Shown: positions 7,955 to 16,170, numbered from the stretch's first letter. The stretch: DNA of 64,000 nucleotides from JAEUOS01 sp965279115 (GCA_965279115.1 OZ257137.1:6820001-6884000), one strand, 5' to 3'. Translations and numbers: made by a program. The notes: generated by a model not told the origin, from the sequence alone.

Positions 7955-8842
7955 TCAGGCATCCTGAAGAAGTTCATTCACCAACCGGCGCACGATCGGC
8001 AGCGCAGGCGCCTCGCTGCGGCCTGCCAGCGTGACGATGGCGAATCGCGCCGTCAGGTCCAGCGCCGGCCGCATTGTCAGTTCATGCAGATCAGTGCCGG
8101 CGGCGCGGATGGCGATGAGCACGGTATCGGTATGGCGCGTCAGCTCGACCAGGCTCGGGATCTCCTCGCAGCGCAGGGTGACGCAGCGCGCGGGGTGTGC
8201 TTCGGGGCCGTAACGCTCCACCAGCACGCGCGCCACTTCGTCGCTCAGCGGCGTTGAAGCGATCGGATAGTCGCGCACCTGCTCGAAGGTCACGCCCCCT
8301 CGCTTGCGTGCCAATGGATGGCCGCGCCGGCACAGGAACGAGCCGCGCGTTTCGTGGGTCTGGGTCGCCTTCAAATCCGGTGCGGGCACCAGAGAGCGTG
8401 CGTCCACCACCAGGGCATCGACATTGCGCTCGCGCAGGCTGCGCTCGAGCAGATCGGTGCGGCCACGCGAGATCTCCAGGCGCAGGCGCGGATGGTGCGT
8501 GGCCATATGCATCAGGAGCGGCGTCATCAGCAGCGCACCAGGCCCCGAGCCCAGGCCGATGCGCAGCGCCCCGCTTTCGCCACGCGCCGTGTTGGTGCCA
8601 CTTTCGCGCAGGTCGTCAGCGGCGCCGACGATGCCGCGCGCGTGTTCGACCACCTCGCGCCCGAGCGGGGTGACTTCGCTGCGGCGGCCGACACGGTCGA
8701 AAAGCGCCTGCCCGAGCTCATCCTCGAGCGCGCGGATGCTGCGGCTCAAGGCCGGCTGGGTGAGGAACAGCTCCTCGGCCGATCGGCTGAAAGACCCCGT
8801 CCGGGCCAAGGAAAGCAGATGCCGCAATTGCACGAGCGTCAC
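7955..8842 (-). CDS. LysR-type transcriptional regulator
   Basis: A 295-residue LysR regulator. The N-terminal helix-turn-helix runs from VQLRHLLSLARTGSF through the LTQPALSRSIRALEDELG recognition region, then the linker FDRVGRRSEVTPLG. The effector-binding domain begins GALRIGLGSGPGALL. A GTG start at 8842 is chosen because AGGAGG lies 6 bases upstream and the protein then begins in the usual LysR way; an ATG at 8875 would add 11 residues without a good ribosome site. It is divergent from the broken Bug gene at 8976, the typical LysR arrangement in which the regulator controls its neighbour. The terminator at 7843-7879 follows it. Confidence 0.93.
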   Translation of the reverse strand: MTLVQLRHLLSLARTGSFSRSAEELFLTQPALSRSIRALEDELGQALFDRVGRRSEVTPLGREVVEHARGIVGAADDLRESGTNTARGESGALRIGLGSGPGALLMTPLLMHMATHHPRLRLEISRGRTDLLERSLRERNVDALVVDARSLVPAPDLKATQTHETRGSFLCRRGHPLARKRGGVTFEQVRDYPIASTPLSDEVARVLVERYGPEAHPARCVTLRCEEIPSLVELTRHTDTVLIAIRAAGTDLHELTMRPALDLTARFAIVTLAGRSEAPALPIVRRLVNELLQDA

Positions 8843-8889
8843 AAGGCGCCTCCTGGATCCATGATTTTTTCTCATGATAAAGCAGAAAA

Positions 8890-8930
8890 CAATGCATTGG
8901 ACATTACTGTCGACCGCTCCTACATTGGAC
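8890..8930. promoter_or_regulatory. Candidate LysR operator in the divergent LysR/Bug intergenic region
   Basis: The 133-bp gap between the two start codons contains a perfect 10-base palindrome CAATGCATTG (8890-8899). The octamer CATTGGAC occurs twice, at 8895-8902 and 8923-8930, 28 bases apart. LysR proteins typically bind such a recognition site plus a second activation site nearby. The assignment rests on position and symmetry only. Confidence 0.4.
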
Positions 8931-8975
8931 GCAGCCGGATTCCAACCACACACCTGTAGTCAACCGGGAGTTGCG

Positions 8976-9956
8976 ATGCTGAAATTCCGAACCTTACTGG
9001 GCCTGACGGCCGGATCGTTGCTTGTAGCGGGGGCTGCCCTGGCACAGAGCTGGCCTGCCAAGACGGTTGGCCTGATGGTTCCTTACCCGGCGGGCGGTCC
9101 TTCGGACGCGATCGCGCGCATTTTCAACGCCCAGCTCGGCAAGGAACTGGGCCAGCAGGTGCTGGTGGAGAACCTGGGGGGTGTAAGTGGCGCACTGGCC
9201 GCGCAGAAGGTGCTGGCAGCGCCAGCGGACGGACACCTGGTTTTCCAGGGGTCACCCAATGAAGTGATTCTCGCGCCCCTGGCCAATGCCGCGGTCAAGC
9301 TCAAGGCGGAGGATTTCCGTCTTGTACATCCAGTGGCCGATGCCGTCATGGTGTTTGTGACCCGCAAGGACCTGCCGGTCAATACGGTGGATGACCTGAT
9401 CGCGCTGGCACGCAAGTCACCGGACAAGCCCTTGAGCTACGGCAGCGTGGGCGTGGGTTCGCTTTACCACTTGATCCTGGAGAACGTGCAGGCGGAGACC
9501 GGCATCAAGCTGACGCACATTCCGTACAAGGGCAACGCACCGCTGCTGTAGGACATCGGCGGCGGCCAGGTCGACTTCGCCGTGCTGGTCTACAGCGCGG
9601 GCATGGGCGCACTGGCCGAACAAGGCCGCCTGAAGGTGATCGGCCAACTCGGGGCACAACGCTCAGAACTGCTGAAGAACCTGCCCACGGTCAGTGAAGG
9701 GCAAGTGCTGAAGAATTTTGCCTACAAGATCTGGACCGGCTTCATGGTCCCGAAAGCCACGCCGGAAGATGTGGTCACGCGCCTGCACACCGCCATCGGC
9801 AAGACCCTGCGCGACCCCGCGGTACGCGCTCAACTGGCAGCGCAAACCCAGCATCCGTCCTCGCCAATGAGCCTCGCCGAGTCGGCGCGGTTCTACGAGG
9901 CCGAGACTGCACGCTATCGCGCCATCGCCAAACAGATCAACCTGCAGCCGCAATAA
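8976..9956 (+). pseudogene. Bug-family solute-binding protein gene interrupted by an in-frame amber codon
   Basis: One continuous Bug-family reading frame of 326 codons is split by a single TAG at 9549-9551. No frameshift is present: the sequence on both sides is in the same frame and reads HIPYKGNAPLL-stop-DIGGGQVDFAVLVYSAGMG, where intact relatives carry glutamine (CAG). A signal peptide (MLKFRTLLGLTAG...AALAQS) and all other Bug landmarks are intact on both sides. The start at 8976 has GGGAG about 5 bases upstream. The truncated product would be 191 residues and lack most of the second lobe. Either it is a recent nonsense mutation, or suppression or a sequencing error is involved. The divergent LysR gene is its probable regulator. 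Confidence 0.88.
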
Positions 9957-9968
9957 GGCAACCCGGTC

Positions 9969-11165
9969 ATGCCACATCCGCTCGCTGCCCTCGAAGCCCG
10001 CTCCGGCGAGTTTGTCGCCCTGCGGCGCGACATTCATCGCCACCCGGAGCTGGCCTTCGAGGAACACCGCACCGCCGCCCTGGTGGCCGACCGCCTGGAA
10101 TCGTGGGGCTATGCGGTCGAGCGCGGCATCGGCGGTACCGGTGTCGTCGGCACACTGGTACGCGGCAAGGGCCACAAGCGCCTGGGCCTGCGGGCCGACA
10201 TGGATGCACTGCCCATCGAAGAAGCCAGCGGCGCGGCCTGGTCCAGCGCCCATGGCGGCGTGATGCATGCCTGCGGACACGACGGCCATACCGCCATGCT
10301 GCTGGCCGCGGCCAGTCAACTTGCGCAACATGGGCAGTTCGATGGCACGCTCAACCTGATTTTCCAGCCCGCGGAGGAAGGCGGCGGGGGCGCTTTGCGC
10401 ATGATGGAAGACGGCCTTTTCGAACGCCATCCCTGCGACGCCGTATTCGCCATGCACAACATGCCCGGCGTCCGCCAGGGACACCTGGTGTTTCGCGACG
10501 GTGCCACGATGGCCTCCTCTGACTACGCAACCATCACCCTTGAAGGTGTGGGCGGCCATGGCGCCATGCCCCACCGGGCCACCGATCCGGTGGTCGCCGC
10601 GGCAAGCATCGTGATGGCCCTGCAGACGGTGGTGTCGCGCAACATCGACCCGCTGCAGACGGCCGTGGTCACGGTGGGCGCCCTGCATGCCGGAGGTGCC
10701 AACAACGTGATCCCGGCGTCTGCAACGTTGGAATTGAGCGTGCGAGCGCTGGACCGCGAGGTGCGTGCCACCATCGAGCGGCGGATTCGCTCGCTCGTGC
10801 TGGCGCAAGCAGAAAGTTTCGGTGTCACCGCACATATCGACTGGCGGGCCGGCTATACGGTTCTGGTCAACACCACGGCAGAAACCGCCTTTGCCCGCGC
10901 GGTCGGTATCGCGTTGGTGGGCGCCAAGAACATCACGCCGCAGGGCCCGCCCCTGACCGCCAGCGAGGACTTCGCCTTCATGCTCGAACGCGTGCCCGGC
11001 AGTTACCTGCTGATCGGCAATGGCGACGGGGCCAGTCCGGGCGCCTGCATGGTTCATAACCCGGCCTACGACTTCAACGACGACAACCTGCCGGTCGGCG
11101 CCGCCTATTGGGTGATGCTGGCAGAACGATTTCTCCAGGCCGGGGAAAGCCACCGCATGATGTAA
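9969..11165 (+). CDS. M20 family amidohydrolase (hippurate/N-acyl-amino-acid hydrolase type)
   Basis: A 398-residue cytosolic metallopeptidase of the M20D group (aminoacylase, hippurate hydrolase, indole-acetyl-amino-acid hydrolase). Landmarks are RDIHRHPELAFEE, RADMDALPIEE, the metal site MHACGHDGHTAMLL, FQPAEEGGGGA with the catalytic Glu pair, the dimerisation domain GVGGHGAMPHRATDP and the late SEDFAFML with VHNPAYDFND. It splits an N-acyl amino acid into acid and amino acid. It starts 12 bases after the broken Bug gene, so both are probably one operon under the LysR protein. The Bug protein may once have bound the same substrate. Confidence 0.92.
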   Translation: MPHPLAALEARSGEFVALRRDIHRHPELAFEEHRTAALVADRLESWGYAVERGIGGTGVVGTLVRGKGHKRLGLRADMDALPIEEASGAAWSSAHGGVMHACGHDGHTAMLLAAASQLAQHGQFDGTLNLIFQPAEEGGGGALRMMEDGLFERHPCDAVFAMHNMPGVRQGHLVFRDGATMASSDYATITLEGVGGHGAMPHRATDPVVAAASIVMALQTVVSRNIDPLQTAVVTVGALHAGGANNVIPASATLELSVRALDREVRATIERRIRSLVLAQAESFGVTAHIDWRAGYTVLVNTTAETAFARAVGIALVGAKNITPQGPPLTASEDFAFMLERVPGSYLLIGNGDGASPGACMVHNPAYDFNDDNLPVGAAYWVMLAERFLQAGESHRMM

Positions 11166-11177
11166 GGATCTTCACCG

Positions 11178-11355
11178 CAGGAGAGCGCCGCATCGCAGGA
11201 TGCGGCCACCGAAGGCGCAAACTCCCATGCACGCTCAGGTTCACGTACTGCACAACACCAACGCCGTCTGGAGAGCCGCCCCGTCAAGGGGCGCACCGAA
11301 GGAGCAAGGCCGCACCGGCCGAAACTTTCAGGTACCGAGGACAGGGGGAGCGGCA
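11178..11355 (+). promoter_or_regulatory. Tandem glycine riboswitch
   Basis: Two consecutive glycine aptamers are recognisable. The first has GGAGAGCGCC at 11180, CACCGAAGGCGCAAACTCCC, then a CTCAGGTTCACGTACTG-type 3' half. The second begins at about 11268 with CTGGAGAGCCGCCCC, then GCACCGAAGGAGCAAG and the highly conserved tail GAAACTTTCAGGTACCGAGG with ACAGGGGG ending near 11350. The short linker between the aptamers is typical of the cooperative glycine switch. It sits 48 bases before the dadA start codon and its GGAGG ribosome site, so it should control translation or early termination of dadA. These switches usually turn genes on when glycine is abundant. Confidence 0.93.
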
Positions 11356-11402
11356 AGCGCGAGGCCAATGCCCCGCGTCCAACGCATGTCCGGAGGTTCG
11401 AA

Positions 11403-12713
11403 ATGAAAGTTGTTGTTCTTGGAGCAGGCCTGTTGGGGGTGACGTCCGCCTATTTCCTGCGCCAGCAGGGTCACGAAGTCACGGTGGTTGACCGGCAGGC
11501 ACAGCCGGCCGCTGAAACCAGTTTTGCCAATGGCGGCCAGATCTCGGTCAGCCACGCCGAACCGTGGGCCAACCCCGGTGCCCCGCTCAAGGTATTGAAA
11601 TGGCTGGGCAAGGAGGACGCGCCGCTCCTGTTCCGGGTGCGCGCCGACATGCGCCAGTGGATGTGGGGCCTGCGATTCCTGCGCGAATGTACGCCGGCAC
11701 GCACGCGCTACAACATCGCACAGATCGTGCGCCTCGGCACCTACAGCCGCGAGACGCTGCAGGCCTTGCGCGCCTCGATCGGGCTGGACTACGACCAGAG
11801 GACGCAAGGCATCCTGCACTTCTACACCAGCGAAAAGGAGTTCGCCGGTGCCGAAGCGCCGGCCGCGCAGATGCGCGAATTGGGGTGCGACCGGCGCGTC
11901 ATTTCCGCCGACGAGGCGGTGCGCATCGAGCCGGCGCTCGCCCACATCCGCCCGCAATTGGCCGGTGCCACCTACACCGCCGAAGATGAATCGGGCGACG
12001 CGAACCGCTTCGCGCGCGGGCTGGTGGAACGCTGCCGGGCCGATGGTGTGGAGTTCCTGATGAGCCACACCATCACGGCGCTGCGCGAGGCCGGCGGCAG
12101 CATCCACCATGTGGAAGCCACCGATCCCGAAGGCAGGTTCCAGCGCATAACCGCCGATGCCTTTGTGTTGGCCATGGGCAGCCTGTCGCCGATGTACGCC
12201 AAACCACTGGGCATCGAGTTGCCGATCTATCCGGCCAAGGGTTACTCGGTCACCATGCAGGTACGCGACGCATCCAGGGCGCACCAGGTTTCGCTGACCG
12301 ACGACGAATACAAGCTGGTGTTCTCACGCCTCGGCGACCGCCTGCGCATCGCCGGCACGGCGGAACTCAACGGCTACGACCGCGACCTGAACCGGGTGCG
12401 CTGCGAGGCGATCGTGCGACGGGTCGAGGAACTGTTCCCCGGCGCGGGTGACACCGCGAGCGCGCAGTTCTGGACCGGCCTGCGCCCCGCGACGCCGAGC
12501 AACCTCCCGATCATCGGCCGCTCGAAACTGCCGAACCTTTACCTCAACACCGGGCACGGCACACTGGGTTGGACGCATGCCTGCGGCTCGGGCAAGTCGA
12601 TCGCACGCATCGTGAGTGGGCTCGCGCCTGAAGTCGATTTCGCGTTTACCGGCGAATATCAGGCTAATTCCGTACGGCTGCATCCGCGCATTGAGCATTC
12701 GCAAAGCGCATAG
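11403..12713 (+). CDS. dadA: D-amino acid dehydrogenase, small subunit (FAD-dependent)
   Basis: A 436-residue flavoprotein of the DadA/glycine-oxidase family that oxidises D-amino acids, and in some members glycine, to 2-oxo acids and ammonia. It passes electrons to the respiratory chain at the inner membrane. The N-terminal FAD motif is VVVLGAGLLGVTSAYFL with the acidic VVDRQ. SFANGGQISVSHAEPWANPG is diagnostic of DadA, and the C-terminal GLRPATPSNLPIIG and TGHGTLGWTHACGSGK close the FAD site. The length equals that of known DadA. Control by the upstream tandem glycine switch suggests glycine is a physiological substrate or signal; this is inference from context. Confidence 0.93.
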   Translation: MKVVVLGAGLLGVTSAYFLRQQGHEVTVVDRQAQPAAETSFANGGQISVSHAEPWANPGAPLKVLKWLGKEDAPLLFRVRADMRQWMWGLRFLRECTPARTRYNIAQIVRLGTYSRETLQALRASIGLDYDQRTQGILHFYTSEKEFAGAEAPAAQMRELGCDRRVISADEAVRIEPALAHIRPQLAGATYTAEDESGDANRFARGLVERCRADGVEFLMSHTITALREAGGSIHHVEATDPEGRFQRITADAFVLAMGSLSPMYAKPLGIELPIYPAKGYSVTMQVRDASRAHQVSLTDDEYKLVFSRLGDRLRIAGTAELNGYDRDLNRVRCEAIVRRVEELFPGAGDTASAQFWTGLRPATPSNLPIIGRSKLPNLYLNTGHGTLGWTHACGSGKSIARIVSGLAPEVDFAFTGEYQANSVRLHPRIEHSQSA

Positions 12714-12753
12714 AAGCGATCCGCTTTTCCTCTTCCAAGGCTTCCCTGATCCC

Positions 12754-13446
12754 TTATGACGGTAAGCCAATGGAAGACAGCCAACTTTTCATCGTACCGG
12801 CAAGCTCTCGCGGCCGTTCCAGCGGAATCATGTGCCCGCTGCCATGAATCATCGCGAACTCAGCGTTCAACCCAGCCGCGAGTTCCTGCGACTCCTCTCG
12901 CGATCGCAACCGGTCGAACTCCGCGCTAACCACCAGACATTTGCATCGGATCTGTTCCAGGCGCTCGAGATCGGATGGCCGCTGAAGGGAAGTCAGCCGT
13001 GCGTACACCTCGTGCCCGAGCCGCTCGCCCATCTTCTGGATGCGTTTAACGAGATGCTCGTCATTCGCTCTTTCAGGCCCCAGGGACGCCCGGATCGCGG
13101 TCGTGCTGATCCCCTTGAATGCTTTCGGGTCGTCGGGGCGTGCCCTTGAACTGGGGGATCCGGCCCTTGCTGAGGTTGCCACGAGTATCAGGGCCTCAAT
13201 CCTTGTACCCGCCTGGTAGGCCACGTAACGCGCGACAAAGCCGCCCATGGAGAATCCGAGGAGGATGAATCGGGGCGGGCACTGCTCCAGAACCTGCGCG
13301 GCGATGGCTTCCAGTGAAGATCCGGACGATATGTCCGCACAGACGGTGTTGTAGCCTTCCAGTTCCGGAATGAGATCGGTCCATAGATCGCGATCGGTCA
13401 TGAAACCCGGAACAAGAACGATGGTGGGGCGCTGGTCGTTGCTCAT
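12754..13446 (-). CDS. Alpha/beta-fold hydrolase
   Basis: A 230-residue single-domain hydrolase. Landmarks are VLVPGFMTDRDLW at the N-terminus, the nucleophile elbow LLGFSMGGFVARY and the C-terminal histidine in MIHGSGHMIPLERPREL. The ATG at 13446 is chosen over an upstream extension to 13512 because family members begin close to the VLVPGF strand. It is convergent with dadA and divergent from the HAD gene, separated from the latter by 158 bases. The substrate is unknown. It is only distantly similar in motif order to the hydrolase at 1261-1989. Confidence 0.85.
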   Translation of the reverse strand: MSNDQRPTIVLVPGFMTDRDLWTDLIPELEGYNTVCADISSGSSLEAIAAQVLEQCPPRFILLGFSMGGFVARYVAYQAGTRIEALILVATSARAGSPSSRARPDDPKAFKGISTTAIRASLGPERANDEHLVKRIQKMGERLGHEVYARLTSLQRPSDLERLEQIRCKCLVVSAEFDRLRSREESQELAAGLNAEFAMIHGSGHMIPLERPRELAGTMKSWLSSIGLPS

Positions 13447-13604
13447 GGCCAAAGGATACGCAAACCATTCGATTGATGCCGCGCCAAGCCGTGTGCAAAG
13501 GTGCGCTACCAACTATCCGTTGGACCGCGTGAGTGCCACCTTCTACACTCACGGTCATTCAATCCGTTTCGCGACCCGCATCCCAATCCAGTCAGGAGAT
13601 GTCC

Positions 13605-14309
13605 ATGGCAACCGCTGAAGAACTGAAGAAGAAGACCAAGGTCGTGATGTTCGACCAATACGGCACGGTCGTGGACATGCAGAAGGGCCTGACCGAGGCG
13701 TTTGCCCCGTTCCTCGCGGCCAAGGGTTGGAGCGGCAAGCCTGGTTCCCTGGTGACCTGGTACCGTCGTACCCATTTCGAGAACTCGATGATCGACGGCC
13801 TCCTGCACAAGGAACACACGCCCTACCGCGAGATCGGATTCCGCGCACTGGCATATACCCTAGAGCGTGCCGACATCCAGCACACCGACGCGGAAGTCAG
13901 CGATCTGATCAGCAACATCGAACGGCTCCGCTGCTTTCCGGACGTGCCCGCCGCGCTGGCCAAATTGCAGACCACGTACAAGATCGTCGTGTTGTCCAAC
14001 GGCGACCCGGACATGCTTGAAACGGCCAAGCAGTACCACGGCATTCCCTTCGACAAGGTGATCTCGGTCGCGGAGGCCAACTCCTTCAAACCCCACGTCG
14101 CCACCTATACCAAGGCTGCCGAGATCATGGGTGTGCGCATGGATGAAGTGTTGTTTGTGGCGAACCACGCGTTTGACTGCATTGGCGCGAAAGCCGCCGG
14201 CATGCATACCGCGTTCATCGACCGGCGCAAGCGCCCGTTCGGCCGCACGCCACACCAGCCCGACATCTGGGTTGACGACATGAAATCGCTCGCAGACCTG
14301 ATGGTCTGA
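13605..14309 (+). CDS. HAD-superfamily hydrolase, 2-haloacid dehalogenase type II-like
   Basis: A 234-residue haloacid-dehalogenase-like protein. HAD motif I is VVMFDQYGTVVDM (nucleophile Asp), motif II is VLSNGDPDML, the motif III lysine is in SFKPHVATY, and motif IV is in FVANHAFDCIGAKAAG. The general architecture and length match the type II L-2-haloacid dehalogenases. Motif IV normally reads VSSNAWD or VAAHxWD, so dehalogenase activity is plausible but not certain. The ATG at 13605 is chosen because AGGAG lies 6 bases upstream; the ATG at 13599 is too close to it. The truncated CoA-transferase frame starts one base after its stop, so the two were once one operon. Confidence 0.88.
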   Translation: MATAEELKKKTKVVMFDQYGTVVDMQKGLTEAFAPFLAAKGWSGKPGSLVTWYRRTHFENSMIDGLLHKEHTPYREIGFRALAYTLERADIQHTDAEVSDLISNIERLRCFPDVPAALAKLQTTYKIVVLSNGDPDMLETAKQYHGIPFDKVISVAEANSFKPHVATYTKAAEIMGVRMDEVLFVANHAFDCIGAKAAGMHTAFIDRRKRPFGRTPHQPDIWVDDMKSLADLMV

Positions 14310-14310
14310 C

Positions 14311-14447
14311 ATGCGACCACTTGAGGGTATCAAGGTCCTCGACCTCAGCCGGGTGGTCTCGGGCCCCTTTTTGCGCGATGTTGCTCGCCGACCTGGGCGC
14401 TGAAGTCATCAAGACCGAGGAACCCGGGTCGGGTGATGACTGCTATA
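14311..14447 (+). pseudogene. N-terminal stub of a CaiB/BaiF-type CoA-transferase, frameshifted and truncated
   Basis: Starting at ATG 14311 the translation MRPLEGIKVLDLSRVVSGPF is the classic N-terminus of family III CoA-transferases. At the CCCCTTTTT run (about 14365-14373) one extra base shifts the frame. In the shifted frame the family sequence resumes as CAMLLADLGAEVIKTEEPGSGDD up to about 14447, then similarity stops 19 bases before the tRNA-Asp terminator repeat. Only about 45 of an expected 390 or so codons survive. The rest was evidently deleted or never brought in at this junction. Confidence 0.85.
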
Positions 14448-14465
14448 GAGGCCATATGTGCCGCG

Positions 14466-14502
14466 AAAATGCAAAACGCCCGATTCCGTGAAGAATCAGG
14501 CG
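14466..14502 (-). terminator. Rho-independent terminator of the tRNA-Val/tRNA-Asp transcript
   Basis: On the minus strand a 10-bp stem (14493-14502 with 14477-14486, one G-U pair, 6-base loop) is followed by TTTTGCATTTT. It lies 8 bases beyond the encoded CCA end of tRNA-Asp. Confidence 0.9.
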
Positions 14503-14549
14503 CTTTAAATTGGCGGAGTGGACGGGACTCGAACCCGCGACCCCCGGCG
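14466..14549 (-). repeat. Right copy of the tRNA-Asp/terminator direct repeat
   Basis: This is the intact partner of 7843-7930. It comprises the terminator block and the 3' half of tRNA-Asp. The pair encloses about 6.6 kb. Both copies have the same orientation, as expected for attachment-site duplication at a tRNA 3' end, though no integrase gene remains between them. Confidence 0.85.
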
Positions 14550-14587
14550 TGACAGGCCGGTATTCTAACCAACTGAACTACCACTCC
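14511..14587 (-). tRNA. tRNA-Asp (anticodon GTC)
   Basis: A 77-base tRNA gene with CCA encoded at the 3' end. On the minus strand it begins GGAGTGGTAGTTCAGTTGG and ends GTCCACTCCGCCA. The acceptor stem GGAGTGG/CCACTCC pairs fully, the T loop is GGTTCGAGTCC and the anticodon GTC is at 14551-14553. It closely resembles Escherichia coli tRNA-Asp. Confidence 0.97.
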
Positions 14588-14629
14588 ATGATCTTGCGGC
14601 ACCGAAAATAGTGCCCGTGCAGTGAAACT

Positions 14630-14705
14630 TGGTGGGTGCTGACGGGCTCGAACCGCCGACATTCGCCTTGTAAGGGCGACGCTCTACCAACTGAGCTAAG
14701 CACCC
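14630..14705 (-). tRNA. tRNA-Val (anticodon TAC)
   Basis: A 76-base tRNA with encoded CCA. On the minus strand it reads GGGTGCTTAGCTCAGTTGG at the 5' end and CGTCAGCACCCACCA at the 3' end. The acceptor stem GGGTGCT/AGCACCC is complete and the anticodon TAC is at 14670-14672. It lies 42 bases upstream of tRNA-Asp on the same strand and downstream of the HU gene. Confidence 0.97.
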
Positions 14706-14796
14706 TTGGCTCCCGGGCCGCTTGCGCAACCGATTGCCGGGTTCCACTGCGTTTACTGCTTTCGCCGCGCCAAAACCTTGGCAGCAACGAAGACCA

Positions 14797-15069
14797 CTAT
14801 TTTATAGCATCTTTCAAAGCTTTGCCAGGTTTGAACTTGGGAACCTTTGCGGCGGGGATCTTGATGGGCTGATTGGTGCGTGGATTCCTGCCGGTGCGCT
14901 GCTTGCGCTTGGCCACCTGGAAGGTGCCGAAACCCACCAGCGTCACACTGCCATTCTTCTTCAGCGTGGTTCGCACCGCGACGATCAGCGCCTCGAGCGC
15001 GCGCCCCGCAGCGGCCTTCGATATGTCGGCCGATTTGGCGATGTGCTCCACCATGTCCGCTTTGTTCAT
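14797..15069 (-). CDS. hupB: DNA-binding protein HU-beta
   Basis: A 90-residue nucleoid protein that bends DNA as a dimer. It is recognisable end to end: MNKADMVEHIAKSADISKAA, then LEALIVAV, GSVTLVGFGTFQVAKRKQRTGRNPRTN with the DNA-clasping beta arm, and KFKPGKALKDAIK. The ATG at 15069 gives the canonical N-terminus; a longer frame reaching 15138 has no support. It is followed on the same strand by tRNA-Val and tRNA-Asp, so all three may share a transcript. The 212-bp region upstream of it holds no other gene that I can see. Confidence 0.97.
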   Translation of the reverse strand: MNKADMVEHIAKSADISKAAAGRALEALIVAVRTTLKKNGSVTLVGFGTFQVAKRKQRTGRNPRTNQPIKIPAAKVPKFKPGKALKDAIK

Positions 15070-15281
15070 GCTTGATGTCCCCTTGAATGAATGTCCGTCA
15101 GCGCGAAACAGGATTCGCGCGCCGCATTTGCTCCACACCTCGTGATATCCGGGCTCGCTGCATGGCTGCGTCGCCCCGCCGCGATACCAGTTTCCAACGC
15201 CCCCGTCCGGTTCGCGAACTTTGCAAAATATTCTAGCGGATTCACCGCAATGAGGGTGGGGAGATTCCCGATGCGATTGCG

Positions 15282-16160
15282 TCAGGCCAGCGGCCCGAGC
15301 ACGCGTGCAAACCGCGCCGCGCAGTCCAGGCCGAATCCGGTCGGCGCCAGGGCAGGCGCGCGATCATGAACCGCAAGGCCGAGCCGGTGGGCGGCGATGC
15401 GCTTGCCGTAGCAGACCAGGTGGTCGATGGACTGCATCATGAACACAACGCCCGGCAACAGCGTGCGATAAGCCGCATCGGCGACCTCATGGTCATTCGC
15501 GCGGTGGGCGTCGAATACGCGCGCCTGCCAGTCGAAGCTATCGACGCCAATCACCATGCCGGCGCAACCCGCGCGCAGGTTGTCGATCAACTCCAGCCCG
15601 CCGCGACCATTGAAGACCGCCATGCCCGGGTTGGCCGCCATCACTTCGCGCATGTGCACGGCCGGGCCTTCGCCCTTGAGCAACACGAAGTTGTCGCGTG
15701 CCGCCGCCAGCCGGGCGATCGAAGCCGGCGTCAGCCCGACGCCAAGATACTCGGGCGCATTCTGTATCGCGCAAGGCAAGCCGGTACGCGCCATCACCTC
15801 GGCGAAAAAGTCGAGGTAGAAGGCCTCGGGTTGGGTGCGGTCGCGCGGCGGTTGCAGAATCAGCCATTGCGCGCCGGCATCCGCCGCAAAAGTCGCAAGT
15901 TCCGCCTGCGCGTCCACCGTGTCGCCGGAGATGGTAATGGCCACAGGCTTGCGCCCCGCCGTCTCTTCCGCGAGCCAGCCGATGATGCTGCGCTTCTCGT
16001 CCGAAGTGAGTTTGCCCACTTCAGTGGCCAGGCCCAGCGCCGCTATGCCGTGGCAGGGATTGGCGACGCAGGCGCGTATCTGGCGCCGCATCGCGGCTTC
16101 GTCAAGCCCGCCAGCGGCGTCAAAAAACGCATAGAGGATCGGATAAATGCCGCTGAACAT
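15282..16160 (-). CDS. Dihydrodipicolinate synthase-family aldolase/dehydratase
   Basis: A 292-residue TIM-barrel class I aldolase of the DapA/NanA superfamily. The Schiff-base lysine is in FVLLKGEGP and the partner tyrosine is in QNAPEYLG; FSGIYPILYAFFD is the usual first strand. It is not the biosynthetic DapA: the GTTGE-type pyruvate motif is replaced by ALGLATEVGKLT. That points to a catabolic keto-acid aldolase or dehydratase such as those acting on deoxy-glucarate or related acids. The ATG at 16160 lies 10 bases after the dehydrogenase gene. It is the last gene of the minus-strand set running from 21256. Confidence 0.87.
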   Translation of the reverse strand: MFSGIYPILYAFFDAAGGLDEAAMRRQIRACVANPCHGIAALGLATEVGKLTSDEKRSIIGWLAEETAGRKPVAITISGDTVDAQAELATFAADAGAQWLILQPPRDRTQPEAFYLDFFAEVMARTGLPCAIQNAPEYLGVGLTPASIARLAAARDNFVLLKGEGPAVHMREVMAANPGMAVFNGRGGLELIDNLRAGCAGMVIGVDSFDWQARVFDAHRANDHEVADAAYRTLLPGVVFMMQSIDHLVCYGKRIAAHRLGLAVHDRAPALAPTGFGLDCAARFARVLGPLA

Positions 16161-16170
16161 CGCGCTGCGT

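Noticed and set aside
9663..11153. A 496-codon minus-strand frame opposite the M20 amidohydrolase
   Set aside because: It covers a clear M20 gene, starts inside it, and has no family motif of its own.
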